Shown one piece after another: positions 17,027 through 24,117 of a stretch of 49,203 nt of DNA. The position numbers and the translations under genes are program-made. The notes beneath the pieces were generated by a model that did no database searches, was not told where the DNA came from, and saw only the letters and a program-made list of their open reading frames with translations. How positions within the stretch are numbered: the first letter of the stretch is position 1; every line of letters begins with the position of its first letter. Origin of the DNA: Hominimerdicola alba 8 (GTDB lineage Bacteria; Bacillota; Clostridia; Oscillospirales; Ruminococcaceae); contig NZ_ADKM02000135.1 of assembly GCF_000178155.2 (NCBI RefSeq), forward strand, positions 1 through 49,203, given 5' to 3'.

Positions 17027-17068
17027 TGTAGTGTTCCTTTCATAGTATCGTTGTTCACGGAAAAGCTG

Positions 17069-18442
17069 TTATTTCGATAAAATCATGTATTTGGCATAAA
17101 CATTGAGTTCTTCGATAAGGTCATCGTTATCGATGCCCTCAAAGATCGGGTCGGCTTTTTCTATAAACGAAAAATCTGTCAGCATGACCAACTCATTGTC
17201 ATATTTCATCGTAACTCTGCCTTTCTCTTCAAGACACTTTCTCAACTCTTCGATATCCGGTTCATCTGTCTGTTTGCCGTTGTGGAATGTTATCACCTTT
17301 TCGTTTTCCATATCTATAGTTGTCACATAGTCGAATACTTTCAATGCAGGGGAGTTCTCGGTGTATCCTGTGTTCGTGGTCGGTATGCCGAACAGACAGT
17401 CGTCAGCCATGTCAAATTCATTGCTTCTTGCACAGCGGTCAGCCCCGAACCATTCATACATTCCGTCAGTTTCGCCCTCTGTTACAGTATCGTTTTCGTT
17501 TTCATAGTATCTTTCGATATCCCATGTGGCATCAAAATCCCATATTTCATCGTCTATCTTTGCATAATTCCATACATGTGCCGTATCGTCATCTTGGTCT
17601 GTGGCATAAACATATACTTTTCCGCATTCGATGTCTGCCATGTTGAACAGCAGTTGAACTGCGCAGGCTATTCCATCGCATACAGCACGCTTTTTTACCA
17701 GTGCGCCGTATGCTGACTGTGGCTCATTGTTTACGTTTATTGTGCTGTCAGCATGAAAACTGTCATATGCAACATTTTTGCATACCCAGTCATACAGGTA
17801 GTACGCCTTGTCAGCATCAGTAACACAGTCCTCAGGCATGCTGTCAACTACCTCTTTTGCGGCAGCCAGTGTTTCTTCGGTGTGCGAAGCTGCCTTAAGT
17901 ACCGAATCAGCGATATGTACCCTGTAATAGCCTTCCTCAGTCAGCTTTACATCGCAGCTGCCTGTCGCCAGAGGGATATTGGGACAGCACAGCCCCGCAT
18001 ATTCCCAGCCGTAGTATATCTCGGCATCACCGTATTCCACAGGGAATTCTATTTCCTCGATGCCGTGTTCGTAGGCATATCTTATGGCTAAAGCAACGGT
18101 CTGTTCGCGTATGAATATATTGTCATTTTCTGCATCGTCATCACTGCCGAGCATCATCGGCACGTATTCATCGTATGGGCTGACATAGCTGAGCCATTCT
18201 TCATATGGTGTATCTTTATAGTTGAAGCGCACCTGCTTGTCGAACACCTGATATTTCCTGCCATCTACTTCTATCTGATGGTCTTTGATCTCGAAGTCAT
18301 ATGCTGAACTCTCGCTGCTGTCAGTTTTGTTTTCTGTATTTGCCTGACTGCCTGCGGGCTTTTTATCTTCCACGCACCCTGTCAAAGAGAGCGCCGCGAT
18401 CGTCAGTGCCGTGATGAATGCTGCTGTTTTACCGAGTTTCAT
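17069..18442 (-). CDS. Lipoprotein with transglutaminase-like domain
   Basis: A 457-residue secreted lipoprotein: signal peptide residues 1-22 with lipobox LTGC, then an acidic linker. A transglutaminase-like domain lies at about residues 205-310: catalytic Cys in RAVCDGIA, His in TAHVWNY, Asp in WDFDATWD, the usual Cys-His-Asp order. Such domains act as proteases or crosslinking enzymes on the cell surface; the substrate is unknown. The region upstream is occupied by a palindromic repeat, and no clear promoter is visible. Confidence 0.85.
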   Translation of the reverse strand: MKLGKTAAFITALTIAALSLTGCVEDKKPAGSQANTENKTDSSESSAYDFEIKDHQIEVDGRKYQVFDKQVRFNYKDTPYEEWLSYVSPYDEYVPMMLGSDDDAENDNIFIREQTVALAIRYAYEHGIEEIEFPVEYGDAEIYYGWEYAGLCCPNIPLATGSCDVKLTEEGYYRVHIADSVLKAASHTEETLAAAKEVVDSMPEDCVTDADKAYYLYDWVCKNVAYDSFHADSTINVNNEPQSAYGALVKKRAVCDGIACAVQLLFNMADIECGKVYVYATDQDDDTAHVWNYAKIDDEIWDFDATWDIERYYENENDTVTEGETDGMYEWFGADRCARSNEFDMADDCLFGIPTTNTGYTENSPALKVFDYVTTIDMENEKVITFHNGKQTDEPDIEELRKCLEEKGRVTMKYDNELVMLTDFSFIEKADPIFEGIDNDDLIEELNVYAKYMILSK

Positions 18443-18462
18443 ATCTATCTCCCATATCTTTA

Positions 18463-18630
18463 TATGACTATCCCTTTAGCACACCACTGCAAAATACCTT
18501 TATCAATGAGGAAAAACTGAGTTGATGTTATCTTTCCCCCCGCCGCAGGCGGGGGAAAGATAACCGCCAACTGTATTCAATTCCCGATATAACATCGTTT
18601 ATTTTGGTGTATCAGCAGGATAATCACATA
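18463..18630 (+). repeat. Palindromic repeat family 1, copy A (diverged)
   Basis: The start TATGACTATCCCTTTAGC and the end TCAGCAGGATAATCACATA match the ends of four other copies in the window. The core TATCTTTCCCC...GGGGAAAGATA is a strong hairpin. The regions between ends and core differ from the other copies. It fills the space between the lipoprotein gene and the flotillin gene; no transposase is linked. Confidence 0.8.
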
Positions 18631-18641
18631 TCTTTATATAC

Positions 18642-18676
18642 AAAGCATTTCCCCCGCTTAGCACGAGGGAAATACT
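18642..18676. repeat. Imperfect inverted repeat after flotillin gene
   Basis: AAAGCATTTCCCCC and GAGGGAAATACTTT pair with a few mismatches around a 7-nt loop. It begins 9 nt past the flotillin stop and may be its terminator, but the T run is poor. Confidence 0.45.
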
Positions 18677-18684
18677 TTTAACTT

Positions 18685-20145
18685 TTACTTGACAGGCTCG
18701 ATTATCTCCACATCTTCGGAGTTCATCTGCTCTGCTTCATCAGCCACTCTCTTGATGGCTTCTTCGCGGGTCTTTTCCAGTGCGTCCTTCATGTCTTTGC
18801 CGAGAAATTCGGGCAGCGACATGCCTGCCTGCTCAAACAGGTCGTTGAGGGGAGGAACGCTCTTCATCAGACCGCTGAGGAAGTCAGCAGTCGAACCATT
18901 TCCGCCGCCGTTGGAACCACTGTCCCAAACGGTGATCTTGTCGATCTTGATATTCTTGATAGCTTCAACCTGAATAGCTATCAGCTGTTCCATCTTGTCA
19001 GCGATTATCAGTCTTACAGCCGCATCAGCATCACCGCCAGACGCAGCAACTATCTGCTTCAGACCTTCTGCCTGCTTGGTCAGTATCTCCTGATTACCCA
19101 TAGCCTCAGCCTGCATCTTAGCGAAGATAGCGTCAGCTTCACCCTTAGCCTTGCGTCTTGTTACCTCAGCCTGTGCCTCAGCTTCGATCTCAGCTTGCTG
19201 CTTGGAGATCTCTGCCTTTACGATAACATCTGCCTTCTGTGTAGCCTTTTCCAGTTCTGCTCTTGTGAGTTCGGCTTCCTGCTGTGCGATGTATGCTTCC
19301 TGCTTAGCCTTAGCTGCCTGTACAGCCTCAGCAGCGGTAGCCTTACGCAGCGATTCTGCTTCTCTTTCTCTTCTTTCAGCCTCAGACTGTGCAACTGCTA
19401 CCTTAGCATCGTTCTCACCCTTGATGGCATCTGCGTTAGCAGCAGCAACTTCGATCCTCTGCTCTTTCTGTGCATGCGACTGACCGATCTCACCATCTCT
19501 GTGCTTTTCGGCAACGCTCTTCTTAGCGTCGTTGATAGCCTTTGCAGCTGCTTCCTTACCGAGTGCTTCAAGGTAGCCCGATTCATCGGTGATATCAGTA
19601 ACGTTTACGTTTATCAGCTTAAGACCGATCTTTTTCAGTTCGATCTCAACGTTGTTTGATACCGCCAGCAGGAACTTATCTCTGTCAGAGTTTATCTCCT
19701 CGATGTCCATTGTGGCGATGATAAGCCTCAGCTGACCGAAGATGATATCCTTTGCAAGTTCCTGTATCTCCATCATTTTCAGACCAAGCAGTCTTTCAGC
19801 TGCATTCTGCATGATACCCGGTTCGGTGGATATACCAACTGTAAATCTCGAAGGAACATCGATACGGATATTCTGCTTTGACAGCGCGTTTTTTAGATCA
19901 ACGTTTATGGAAATGGGTGTCAGATCCATGTATTCGTAAGACTGTATAATAGGCATAATGAATGCCGCACCGCCGTGAATACATCTTGCGCTTCTCGCCT
20001 GACCGTTCTTGTCAGTGCCGACTTTACCGTATATAACAAGCACCTTATCTGAAGGGCATTTTCTGTACCTGGAAAGGATTGCCATCAGTGCTGCAAAAAG
20101 CACCGCCACGATTATGCAAATAATGATTACTGATTCTGATCCCAT
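18685..20145 (-). CDS. Flotillin-like SPFH/band 7 protein
   Basis: Flotillins organise membrane microdomains. The 486-residue protein has an N-terminal membrane segment (about residues 5-23), an SPFH domain (about 30-200), a long Ala/Glu-rich coiled coil (about 205-370) and a C-terminal hydrophobic oligomerisation region, the full FloT-like architecture. AAGGAG supports the start. Upstream in the same direction lie a short ORF, an unknown membrane-anchored protein and an NfeD-like protein, matching the common NfeD-flotillin pairing but with extra genes in between. Confidence 0.93.
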   Translation of the reverse strand: MGSESVIIICIIVAVLFAALMAILSRYRKCPSDKVLVIYGKVGTDKNGQARSARCIHGGAAFIMPIIQSYEYMDLTPISINVDLKNALSKQNIRIDVPSRFTVGISTEPGIMQNAAERLLGLKMMEIQELAKDIIFGQLRLIIATMDIEEINSDRDKFLLAVSNNVEIELKKIGLKLINVNVTDITDESGYLEALGKEAAAKAINDAKKSVAEKHRDGEIGQSHAQKEQRIEVAAANADAIKGENDAKVAVAQSEAERREREAESLRKATAAEAVQAAKAKQEAYIAQQEAELTRAELEKATQKADVIVKAEISKQQAEIEAEAQAEVTRRKAKGEADAIFAKMQAEAMGNQEILTKQAEGLKQIVAASGGDADAAVRLIIADKMEQLIAIQVEAIKNIKIDKITVWDSGSNGGGNGSTADFLSGLMKSVPPLNDLFEQAGMSLPEFLGKDMKDALEKTREEAIKRVADEAEQMNSEDVEIIEPVK

Positions 20146-20205
20146 AGTTATTCTCCTTTGTCATATGTGTTATATGTTTATATTGAAGGTGATTTGTTTT
20201 GCGTT

Positions 20206-20289
20206 TTATCGGCTACATCGGTAGACCCCTGTAAACTGCTTGCCGTCCGACTCATATCGGTATACGGACTTTTGAAGTATGTTTCTCAT
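20206..20289 (-). CDS. Possible 27-aa protein, ATGA-coupled
   Basis: A 27-codon ORF starts by ATGA overlap with the stop of the upstream gene and has AAAGGAG 6 nt before its ATG. The peptide is basic with several tyrosines (MRNILQKSVYRYESDG start) and ends in RCSR. It lies 60 nt before flotillin. The ideal ribosome site and stop-start overlap suggest it is translated; no homology is known to me, so it could also be a decayed gene end. Confidence 0.45.
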   Translation of the reverse strand: MRNILQKSVYRYESDGKQFTGVYRCSR

Positions 20290-21236
20290 GTTTTGCTCCT
20301 TTTTTCTGTGTTATATCCGCATTTCTCAACTATCATATCTCTGAACTTTTGGCTTGCTCTGTCTTCGTTTTTGTCTATGTCAACCTTCTCACCGTTTATG
20401 ACATACACATCAGTGCGATCTATCACTTTTACTTCATCACCCTCACCGATTTTGGTGCGTACCATGTAGTGGTAATTTCCACCGAGATCGGAAGCTGCCG
20501 TATATTCGCTGCATAAGGCTTCTGCTTTTTCAGTGAATTCATCGATCATATCAAATTTGCTCTCATCGGTTATGTCAATATGGACTGCCAGTTCAAAAGT
20601 TTTGCTTTTCGCCGCCTCTCTGAAATCAAAATCTGATAGTATGGGGCAGTTTTCCGGAGATAAGAACTCAGTTACTTTATCTTTGTTATTGTAATCACTA
20701 CTGAAATAAAAAATACTGCTATCAAAAGGGAATACGGCGATGCTATATCCGTCACTTAAGGCTCTAATTGATGAAACCTCAGGGTCGTATTTCGCATCAA
20801 AATATTTCGGAACGATATTATTGTACACATCATTTTTTGCAATTTCATACCCATCAGCTGCAATGGCTGATGCTATATAATAGTCAGATTTTTTGCTTCT
20901 GTTTTTAATGTACTCGATAAAGCTTTCATCAATAGAAGAATAAATCTGATAACCTGCTCTGCCGTCAATTTCAAAATGTCTTTCTTTGCCGTTTTTATCC
21001 TTGTATTCAACATCATATATTTTGTATCTGAAAGGGAGCTTCAGCGGCGCTTCGGGATTATATGTAAAACCGCTTTCAGTAACGGTTATCTTGTAATCTC
21101 CCTTGAAAGTCTTGTCAAAGAGATCCTTGTATCTCTTCTCATAATTGATACCTCTGCACCATGTAAGCCATAATCCGCCTGCAGCACCCACAATGGCTGC
21201 TGCGGCTATCAGTGCGGCTTTTGCTTTTGTTCTCAT
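20286..21236 (-). CDS. Hypothetical membrane-anchored protein in flotillin operon
   Basis: A 316-residue protein of unknown function. A hydrophobic segment at residues 7-27 (AALIAAAAIVGAAGGLWLTW) anchors it; the remaining ~290 residues are polar and probably extracytoplasmic, rich in Tyr, Asp and Lys. No catalytic motif is recognised. It lies between the NfeD-like gene, from which a 290-bp tandem-repeat region separates it, and the 27-codon ORF, with which it overlaps. Confidence 0.75.
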   Translation of the reverse strand: MRTKAKAALIAAAAIVGAAGGLWLTWCRGINYEKRYKDLFDKTFKGDYKITVTESGFTYNPEAPLKLPFRYKIYDVEYKDKNGKERHFEIDGRAGYQIYSSIDESFIEYIKNRSKKSDYYIASAIAADGYEIAKNDVYNNIVPKYFDAKYDPEVSSIRALSDGYSIAVFPFDSSIFYFSSDYNNKDKVTEFLSPENCPILSDFDFREAAKSKTFELAVHIDITDESKFDMIDEFTEKAEALCSEYTAASDLGGNYHYMVRTKIGEGDEVKVIDRTDVYVINGEKVDIDKNEDRASQKFRDMIVEKCGYNTEKRSKT

Positions 21237-21272
21237 TAATGTTACCTCTTCTCTTTTTTCTGGTCAAAAGCC

Positions 21273-21510
21273 GTTTTGTCGTCTGCTTTCTTTTGTCCTA
21301 CACATAAGCTGTTGTCTTTCTTTATGTCTCTTTCTTTTGTCTTTTTTGAACGTTTTGTTGTCTGCTTTCTTTTGTCCTACACATAAGTTGTTGTCTTTCT
21401 TTTATGTCTCTTTCTTTTGTCTTTTTTGAACGTTTTGTCGTCTGCTTTCTTTTGTCCTACACATAAGCTGTTGTCTTTTTTATGTTTCTTTCTTTTGTTC
21501 TTAGCCTTTT
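21273..21510. repeat. Three tandem copies of a 79-80 bp unit
   Basis: Units begin at 21273, 21352 and 21432 with GTTTTGTCGTCTGC and differ by only a few bases and single T insertions. On the minus strand the unit is A/G-rich. The 79/80-bp length is not a multiple of three, so it is not coding. It occupies nearly all of the 289-bp gap between the NfeD-like gene and the unknown membrane-anchored gene, within their probable shared transcript. Confidence 0.9.
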
Positions 21511-21525
21511 TGTATCTATCTTCCG

Positions 21526-22269
21526 CTATGCGTCTTTCTCAACGATCACATCATCGCCGCGTACATCTACCACAACGACCTGCGTGCCTGTCTTTAATAT
21601 CTCATCGCCCTCGTTGAAAGCGCCAAGCTCTATCATCTGACCTTGCAATGTCATCGTTATCTTGCCCATGCCCTGATTTTTCGGCGGGCAGGGGATATAG
21701 ACCGTTGCACTCTCGCCAATGGCATTTCTCAGGTCGAGTGTGCCGTTCTCAGCCAGCTTCATTGAAAGCTGTACCATCTTTGCGACAATTGCCATTGTCA
21801 TCACTCCCAGCAGAGTTCCTACAGTCAGCGCAACCGCCTTGTGAACGTTCGACCCTACCAGCACTATTGATGACCAGCTGAACACTGTCAGGAATGCAAC
21901 TACTGTCTGCAAAGTGAAGAAGTGCATCGAACTGTCGGTAACATGGTCGTTGAAAGAATGGTCGTGGAAATCACCGCTGTCGTGTCCCGAAACATCGTGA
22001 TGTGCGCTCAAATCATGATGGATGTCAAAGCTGTGATGTCCGCCGATGTCGTGTCCGATGTCGTGACTAATATTAAAGTCATGCCCGCCGATGTCGGTGT
22101 GCATATCCAGTCCTGAAGTATCACTGATGTCGTGACCGCCGTGATGTATGCCGAACATGGCAAGCAGTGTTTGTATAAGCAGCAGCATTGTCGAGGGAAA
22201 TGCTATGCAGTAAAGCACTTTCAGCAGCCCGCTCAGACCGTCCCACCAGACTGAAAAGTTTTCCATCAT
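21526..22269 (-). CDS. NfeD-like membrane protein with histidine-rich loop
   Basis: A 247-residue partner-type protein for flotillin. It has a transmembrane segment at about 13-39, a histidine/aspartate-rich region at about 41-116 with 18 His, two further hydrophobic segments at about 115-165, and a C-terminal OB-fold-like domain (about 180-245) beginning NAIGESATVYIP, as in NfeD/YuaF proteins. The His-rich insert is unusual for the family and suggests metal binding. GGAGG lies 8 nt before the ATG. A strong promoter and palindrome lie directly upstream. Confidence 0.8.
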   Translation of the reverse strand: MMENFSVWWDGLSGLLKVLYCIAFPSTMLLLIQTLLAMFGIHHGGHDISDTSGLDMHTDIGGHDFNISHDIGHDIGGHHSFDIHHDLSAHHDVSGHDSGDFHDHSFNDHVTDSSMHFFTLQTVVAFLTVFSWSSIVLVGSNVHKAVALTVGTLLGVMTMAIVAKMVQLSMKLAENGTLDLRNAIGESATVYIPCPPKNQGMGKITMTLQGQMIELGAFNEGDEILKTGTQVVVVDVRGDDVIVEKDA

Positions 22270-22293
22270 ACTAACCGCCTCCTTTTTACTTTG

Positions 22294-22321
22294 GTAAATC
22301 AGCTATGTAAATCTGATTTAC
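22294..22321. promoter_or_regulatory. Operator-like palindrome at flotillin operon promoter
   Basis: GTAAATCAG and CTGATTTAC form a perfect 9-bp inverted repeat with a 10-nt spacer that contains another GTAAAT. It covers the expected transcription start just after the -10 box, the position of a repressor site. GTAAATCA also occurs right after the -10 of the divergent XRE regulator gene (22510-22517). Confidence 0.65.
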
Positions 22322-22324
22322 TAC

Positions 22325-22353
22325 ATTATACACTGTCTTTTTCGTTTTGTCAA
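22325..22353 (-). promoter_or_regulatory. Promoter of the NfeD-flotillin operon
   Basis: On the minus strand TTGACA and TATAAT, both consensus, with a 17-bp spacer, about 55 nt upstream of the NfeD-like gene. Confidence 0.85.
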
Positions 22354-22476
22354 TAGTTTTTTGAAAATAATTTTTAGCCTGTCAACATATAGGGAGGTCA
22401 TATGTGATATTCTTTAATAAGGTAAGCTGTGCTTTCTCGAAATAGTAAACATAAATGTTAATTTTTTGTTAACCAC

Positions 22477-22505
22477 TTGCAATTCGCGTAAATATGTGGT
22501 ATAGT
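22477..22505 (+). promoter_or_regulatory. Promoter of the XRE regulator gene
   Basis: TTGCAA and TATAGT with a 17-bp spacer, about 40 nt upstream of the ATG at 22545. GTAAATCA follows 4 nt after the -10 box. Confidence 0.75.
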
Positions 22506-22544
22506 ATATGTAAATCAAATTGACGGAGTAAAGGAGGCTAACGT

Positions 22545-23072
22545 ATGGACGCTAAAAATATAGGACGCATAATAAAAGAAGCCCGCCTTGCCAAAAAGAT
22601 GACACAGAATGAGGTGGTGGGTGATTTTATAACCCGTAACATGCTCAGCCAGATAGAGAGCGGCTCTGCAATGCCATCAGTGAAAACGCTGGAGTATCTT
22701 TGTAAGGTGCTGGATATACAGATAGAGGCGTATGACAGTTCCCCCGTGGCTGACGGCGGCATGATGGGCTATATAGAACTCAGAAATCTTTACGCCGCAG
22801 GTGTTTATGAGGAAGTTATCCGTGCTGACCCGCCTGCGGGTTATGTTGACGAGTTCACAGCGCTTAAGGCAAGGGCTTGTCTGCATCTTGCCGAACAGCT
22901 CACCGAAAATGAAGATATAACCGCATATCAGCGGGCGGTCGAACTGGCGCGTGAATCAAAAGAATTGTCAACGCAGGGCATTTTTGCCGATATCGGTTCG
23001 GGTGAGCGTGCAGACTCGGTCATAAAAAAGGCTGCTGCCAAGCTGAGCGCTTATTACAGCAGCCTGGTGTAG
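22545..23072 (+). CDS. XRE family transcriptional regulator
   Basis: A 175-residue DNA-binding protein. The N-terminal helix-turn-helix (about residues 5-60) contains IGRIIKEARLAKKMTQNEV and LSQIESGSAMPSVKTL, as in Xre/Cro proteins. The C-terminal part (about 75-170) is helical and TPR-like, seen in regulators that sense peptides or proteins. AAAGGAGG precedes the ATG. It diverges from the NfeD-flotillin operon and shares a sequence motif with that promoter, so autoregulation and control of the flotillin operon are likely inferences. Confidence 0.9.
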   Translation: MDAKNIGRIIKEARLAKKMTQNEVVGDFITRNMLSQIESGSAMPSVKTLEYLCKVLDIQIEAYDSSPVADGGMMGYIELRNLYAAGVYEEVIRADPPAGYVDEFTALKARACLHLAEQLTENEDITAYQRAVELARESKELSTQGIFADIGSGERADSVIKKAAAKLSAYYSSLV

Positions 23073-23102
23073 ACCAAGACAGATAAGACAGGAGATAACA
23101 AA

Positions 23103-23357
23103 ATGGAGTTATTATTTGATATTTTAGATACCGTTCTTTTTGAACTTACAGACAAAGTTGGTATGCCGCAACCTGTTAAAATGGTGCTGAAGATCCTGCG
23201 TATGCTTTTGATGTTTGCAGTCAGCCTGATAGTGCTGGCGTCCGGTATCATCTGTTTCAGGTACTCAGTGTTGCTTGCTTTATGCTGTACTGCACTCGGC
23301 TTGTTTATGCTGTTTCGCACAGTCAGAAGAACGCTGCGCGGTCTTAGCGGAAGATGA
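23103..23357 (+). CDS. Small membrane protein co-transcribed with XRE regulator
   Basis: An 84-residue protein with two hydrophobic segments (about 29-48 and 53-72) and a basic C-terminus. AGGAG lies upstream of the ATG, 30 nt after the regulator's stop, and a hairpin follows the gene, so the two genes form an operon. No family is recognised. By context it could work with the regulator or the divergent membrane-domain operon. Confidence 0.7.
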   Translation: MELLFDILDTVLFELTDKVGMPQPVKMVLKILRMLLMFAVSLIVLASGIICFRYSVLLALCCTALGLFMLFRTVRRTLRGLSGR

Positions 23358-23370
23358 TGTGTAATAAAAA

Positions 23371-23398
23371 CGTTTCGGTAAATCTGCCGAAACGCTTT
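23371..23398 (+). terminator. Intrinsic terminator
   Basis: CGTTTCGG and CCGAAACG form an 8-bp stem with an 8-nt loop, followed by CTTTAT. It ends the XRE regulator operon. Confidence 0.7.
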
Positions 23399-23404
23399 AT
23401 ATCA

Positions 23405-23507
23405 TATAGCAATCCAACTTTTTAAATTCACAAAATCCAGTCGCAAAAGCTGGGATTTATGGGTTTTGTGACTGGATTTTGTCTGAATTTTAAGGCGGAT
23501 TGCTATA
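23405..23507. mobile_element. MITE-like 99-bp palindromic element, copy 1
   Basis: The element TAGCAATCC...GGATTGCTA (23407-23505) is 99 bp, has terminal inverted repeats and folds along its whole length into an imperfect hairpin. TA is duplicated on both sides, the target pattern of IS630/Tc1-mariner elements. A copy with 96 of 99 identical bases lies at 44196-44294. It has no coding capacity and sits in the gap between the XRE operon and the DtxR-type gene. Confidence 0.85.
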
Positions 23508-23552
23508 GAATATATGTAAAATTATTTGATTATTTGTCGTATATATAACGCA

Positions 23553-23566
23553 TTAGTCTTGACTAA
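23553..23566. promoter_or_regulatory. Palindrome at promoter of DtxR-type gene
   Basis: TTAGTC and GACTAA form a 6-2-6 palindrome that overlaps a possible -35 TTGACT (23559-23564), followed 16 bp later by TAAAAT. A second promoter-like TTGAAA/TAAAAT pair lies closer to the gene. The palindrome could be the regulator's own binding site. Confidence 0.45.
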
Positions 23567-23664
23567 CCGATATAATTATATAAAATATAAATAATCTCTT
23601 TACCTACTTGAAAAATATAATAAAATGTGGTAAAATATAATAAGAACAAAATTGGAGGTGCGCG

Positions 23665-24039
23665 ATGAAAATTCAGGAATCTGCTGAGAATTATCTCGAA
23701 AGCATACTTATGATAAGCGAGCGTAAGGGCGAGGTCAGAAGTATCGACATCGTCAATGAACTGGAGTTTTCAAAGCCCAGTGTCAGCATCGCAATGAAAA
23801 ATCTCCGTGAAAACGGATATATCCTTGTGGATAAGGATGGCTACATCACTCTGACCGAAAAGGGTATGGTCATCGCTGAGAAAATGTATGAGCGGCACAA
23901 GCTGTTTTCAAGGCTGTTTGTATCATTAGGTGTTGATGCTAAGACAGCCGCAAAAGATGCCTGTCGTGTTGAGCATATCCTCAGTGATGAAACCTTTGCA
24001 GCAATTAAGAAATATATTACCGAACAGGGAATCATTTAA
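23665..24039 (+). CDS. DtxR/MntR family metal-dependent regulator
   Basis: A 124-residue protein with an N-terminal winged helix (ESAENYLESILMISE, then FSKPSVSIAMKNLRENGYI) and a dimerisation/metal domain containing ERHKLFSRLF and RVEHILSD, the standard layout of two-domain DtxR-family regulators; the SH3-like third domain is absent as in MntR. GGAGG precedes the ATG. Such proteins repress metal uptake genes when Fe or Mn is plentiful. No transporter gene lies next to it, so the target is not clear from context. Confidence 0.9.
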   Translation: MKIQESAENYLESILMISERKGEVRSIDIVNELEFSKPSVSIAMKNLRENGYILVDKDGYITLTEKGMVIAEKMYERHKLFSRLFVSLGVDAKTAAKDACRVEHILSDETFAAIKKYITEQGII

Positions 24040-24048
24040 GAAAAAACT

Positions 24049-24080
24049 ATGGCGGAGCTGATGCTCCGCCATTTTTATTT
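24049..24080 (+). terminator. Intrinsic terminator
   Basis: ATGGCGGAGC and GCTCCGCCAT form a 10-bp stem with a TGAT loop, followed by TTTTATTT. It ends the DtxR-type gene. Confidence 0.9.
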
Positions 24081-24117
24081 GCCTGTTTTTCCAATATTCC
24101 AAGAAAAGCGCTCACTG

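Noticed and set aside
21273-21510. Tandem repeats as a CRISPR array
   Set aside because: Units are contiguous 79-80 bp copies with no unique spacers and no cas genes nearby.
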